From an uncultured Treponema sp. (lineage in GTDB: Bacteria > Spirochaetota > Spirochaetia > Treponematales > Treponemataceae): a stretch of DNA of 6,291 nt. Positions 5,727 to 6,291 of this stretch are shown one piece after another. Made by a program: the position numbers and the translations under genes. Location: positions 1 through 6,291 of the forward strand of contig CALAUH010000257.1 of the NCBI GenBank assembly GCA_937892225.1, written 5' to 3'. The first letter of the stretch is position 1. The number at the start of each line of letters is the position of its first letter. Below the pieces are notes generated by a model. The model was not told the DNA's origin. It saw nothing but the letters and a program-made list of their open reading frames with translations, and did not search any database.

Positions 5727-5785
5727 TTTGTACTGCGCGAAGCGTCAGCACGAAATTAGTTTAACTTGCGCGAAGTGTCAAGTTA
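5727..5785. repeat. Pair of hairpins sharing a GCGCGAAGYGTCA apex
   Basis: Two copies of a 13-nt core, GCGCGAAGCGTCA (5735-5747) and GCGCGAAGTGTCA (5768-5780), differ at one base. Each forms the same hairpin tip: CGC, a GAA loop, then GYG, with a single bulged T on the right. The supporting stems differ in sequence but each is self-complementary. The first has CTG/CAG, then an A-C mismatch, then TTTGT/ACGAA (with one G-U pair). The second has TAACTTG/CAAGTTA. The C-to-T change in the second copy keeps a G-U pair in plus-strand RNA but makes an A-C mismatch in minus-strand RNA. This looks like a structured intergenic repeat family of the REP-like kind. The hairpins are seen directly; that they belong to a dispersed family is inferred. 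Confidence 0.6.
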
Positions 5786-5793
5786 TAGAATAA

Positions 5794-5834
5794 TTTTAGA
5801 CCGCAATCAGTTTTACTGATTGTCGGTTCTGAAA
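5794..5834 (-). terminator. Long stem-loop directly after the acetate kinase stop codon
   Basis: CAATCAG (5804-5810) pairs with CTGATTG (5816-5822) around a TTTTA loop. The stem continues outward through CCG/CGG, AGA/TCT and TTTT/GAAA (one U-G pair), with bulged T residues at 5823 and 5827, about 17 pairs in all. On the minus strand it begins 2 nt after the TAA of the acetate kinase gene. It is followed by TCTAAAATTATTC rather than a clean T run. It may therefore be an mRNA 3'-end stabiliser or processing site, with true termination at the hairpin ending near 5677. Confidence 0.5.
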
Positions 5835-5836
5835 AT

Positions 5837-6291
5837 TTATTTTATCAAATCGCGTGCCAAAATCTTAGCAATGTTTGGTCTCTTAACCAAATCACCTTTA
5901 AGACCTTCTTCACGTGCTTTGTTTACATAATCTTTTTTCTGGAAAGAATATTCAAAGTTTGTATGAACATCGTATGTACCTTTCATCAAAGCGTAAGCAT
6001 CTTCTGTCATTACAAGTTCTTCGTCTGTTGGAATTACAAAAATCTTTGTTGCACTGTCATCTGCACTAATGCAAGTTTCTGCATTACCAGTCCAGCTGTA
6101 TTCATTCTTCTGAAGGTCAATCTTAATACCGTAGTTTTCAAGACCCTTGAGTGCAGCACCACGGATAATTGGAGAACGTTCACCAACACCAGCAGTAAAT
6201 ACAATTGCATCTACGCGGCCAAGTTCAGCCATAAAAGCACCAATGTATTTTTTAATTCTCAAAGCTTCCATTTCAATTGAAAGCTGGCAGA
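5837..6291 (-). CDS. ackA: Acetate kinase, C-terminal part (5' end beyond the right edge)
   Basis: 150 codons are visible; the reading frame stays open to the window edge, so the N-terminal half or more is missing. Numbering is from the edge. 'LRIKKYIGAF' (10-19) and 'VDAIVFTAGVGERSPIIRGA' (26-45) match the acetate kinase nucleotide-binding region, with GVGERS in place of the common GIGENS. 'VIPTDEELVMTEDA' (85-98) matches the conserved TNEELxIAxD segment that carries the Mg2+-binding glutamate. The enzyme interconverts acetyl phosphate plus ADP with acetate plus ATP in the cytoplasm, the ATP-yielding end of acetate fermentation. About 46 residues follow 'ALMKG', whereas E. coli AckA ends almost at this point, so this protein carries a basic C-terminal extension. 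A methionine codon at 6269-6271 is internal, not the start. The usual partner gene pta is not visible. Confidence 0.93.
   Translation of the reverse strand, partial: CQLSIEMEALRIKKYIGAFMAELGRVDAIVFTAGVGERSPIIRGAALKGLENYGIKIDLQKNEYSWTGNAETCISADDSATKIFVIPTDEELVMTEDAYALMKGTYDVHTNFEYSFQKKDYVNKAREEGLKGDLVKRPNIAKILARDLIK

Noticed and set aside
5727..5785. CRISPR-like repeat or phage attachment site
   Set aside because: There are only two copies, 33 nt apart in register, with hairpin structure in both; no cas gene, integrase or tRNA is nearby.
6269..6271. ATG as the start of a short acetate-kinase-like gene
   Set aside because: The acetate kinase frame continues without a stop to the window edge and homology starts upstream (LRIKKYIGAF region), so this is an internal methionine of a cut gene.
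5963..6280. Open frame of 105 codons on the plus strand
   Set aside because: It is antisense to the conserved acetate kinase sequence; a cysteine- and asparagine-rich product without motif is typical of a shadow frame.

Overview
The window is an A+T-rich stretch of bacterial chromosome. It most resembles a host-associated spirochaete of the Treponema group. This is an inference from base composition, from the LacI-type-sensor/GGDEF fusion, from a small exported barrel-like protein, and from an acetate kinase with a long C-terminal tail; no marker gene proves it. There is no sign of phage, insertion sequence, CRISPR, tRNA or rRNA.

Layout. Positions 1-120 are a T-tract-rich upstream region ending in a candidate promoter. 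Two plus-strand genes follow with only 3 nt between them: a membrane-anchored DUF2007-like protein (121-639) and a DJ-1/PfpI-family protein (643-1239). They converge on a minus-strand block, and a terminator hairpin lies in the junction (1248-1290). In transcription order from the right, the minus-strand genes are: the C-terminal part of acetate kinase, cut by the right edge (5837 to the edge); a 196-nt intergenic region rich in stem-loops (5641-5836); a 186-residue exported, probably outer-membrane protein (5080-5640); a small FMN-binding split-barrel protein (4651-5049); a MATE efflux transporter (3278-4609); and a LacI-type ligand-binding/GGDEF protein (1273-3234). The last four are 30-41 nt apart, so one transcript is possible, although candidate internal promoters are visible.

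How the genes may work together. Acetate kinase is core fermentation (acetyl phosphate to acetate and ATP). The flavin-type protein and the MATE pump could form a small detoxification/export pair, and DJ-1 proteins often handle reactive carbonyl or oxidative damage, but a shared purpose is only inferred. The GGDEF protein looks like a cytoplasmic sensor that couples binding of a small molecule, perhaps a sugar, to cyclic-di-GMP synthesis.

The most unusual element is intergenic: two hairpins at 5727-5785 share a nearly identical GCGCGAAGYGTCA apex on unrelated but self-complementary stems. They lie between a strong stem-loop just after the acetate kinase stop codon and a bidirectional-looking terminator. 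Two genes also lack a Shine-Dalgarno sequence and have a -10-like box 6-8 nt before the start codon, which suggests leaderless mRNAs.
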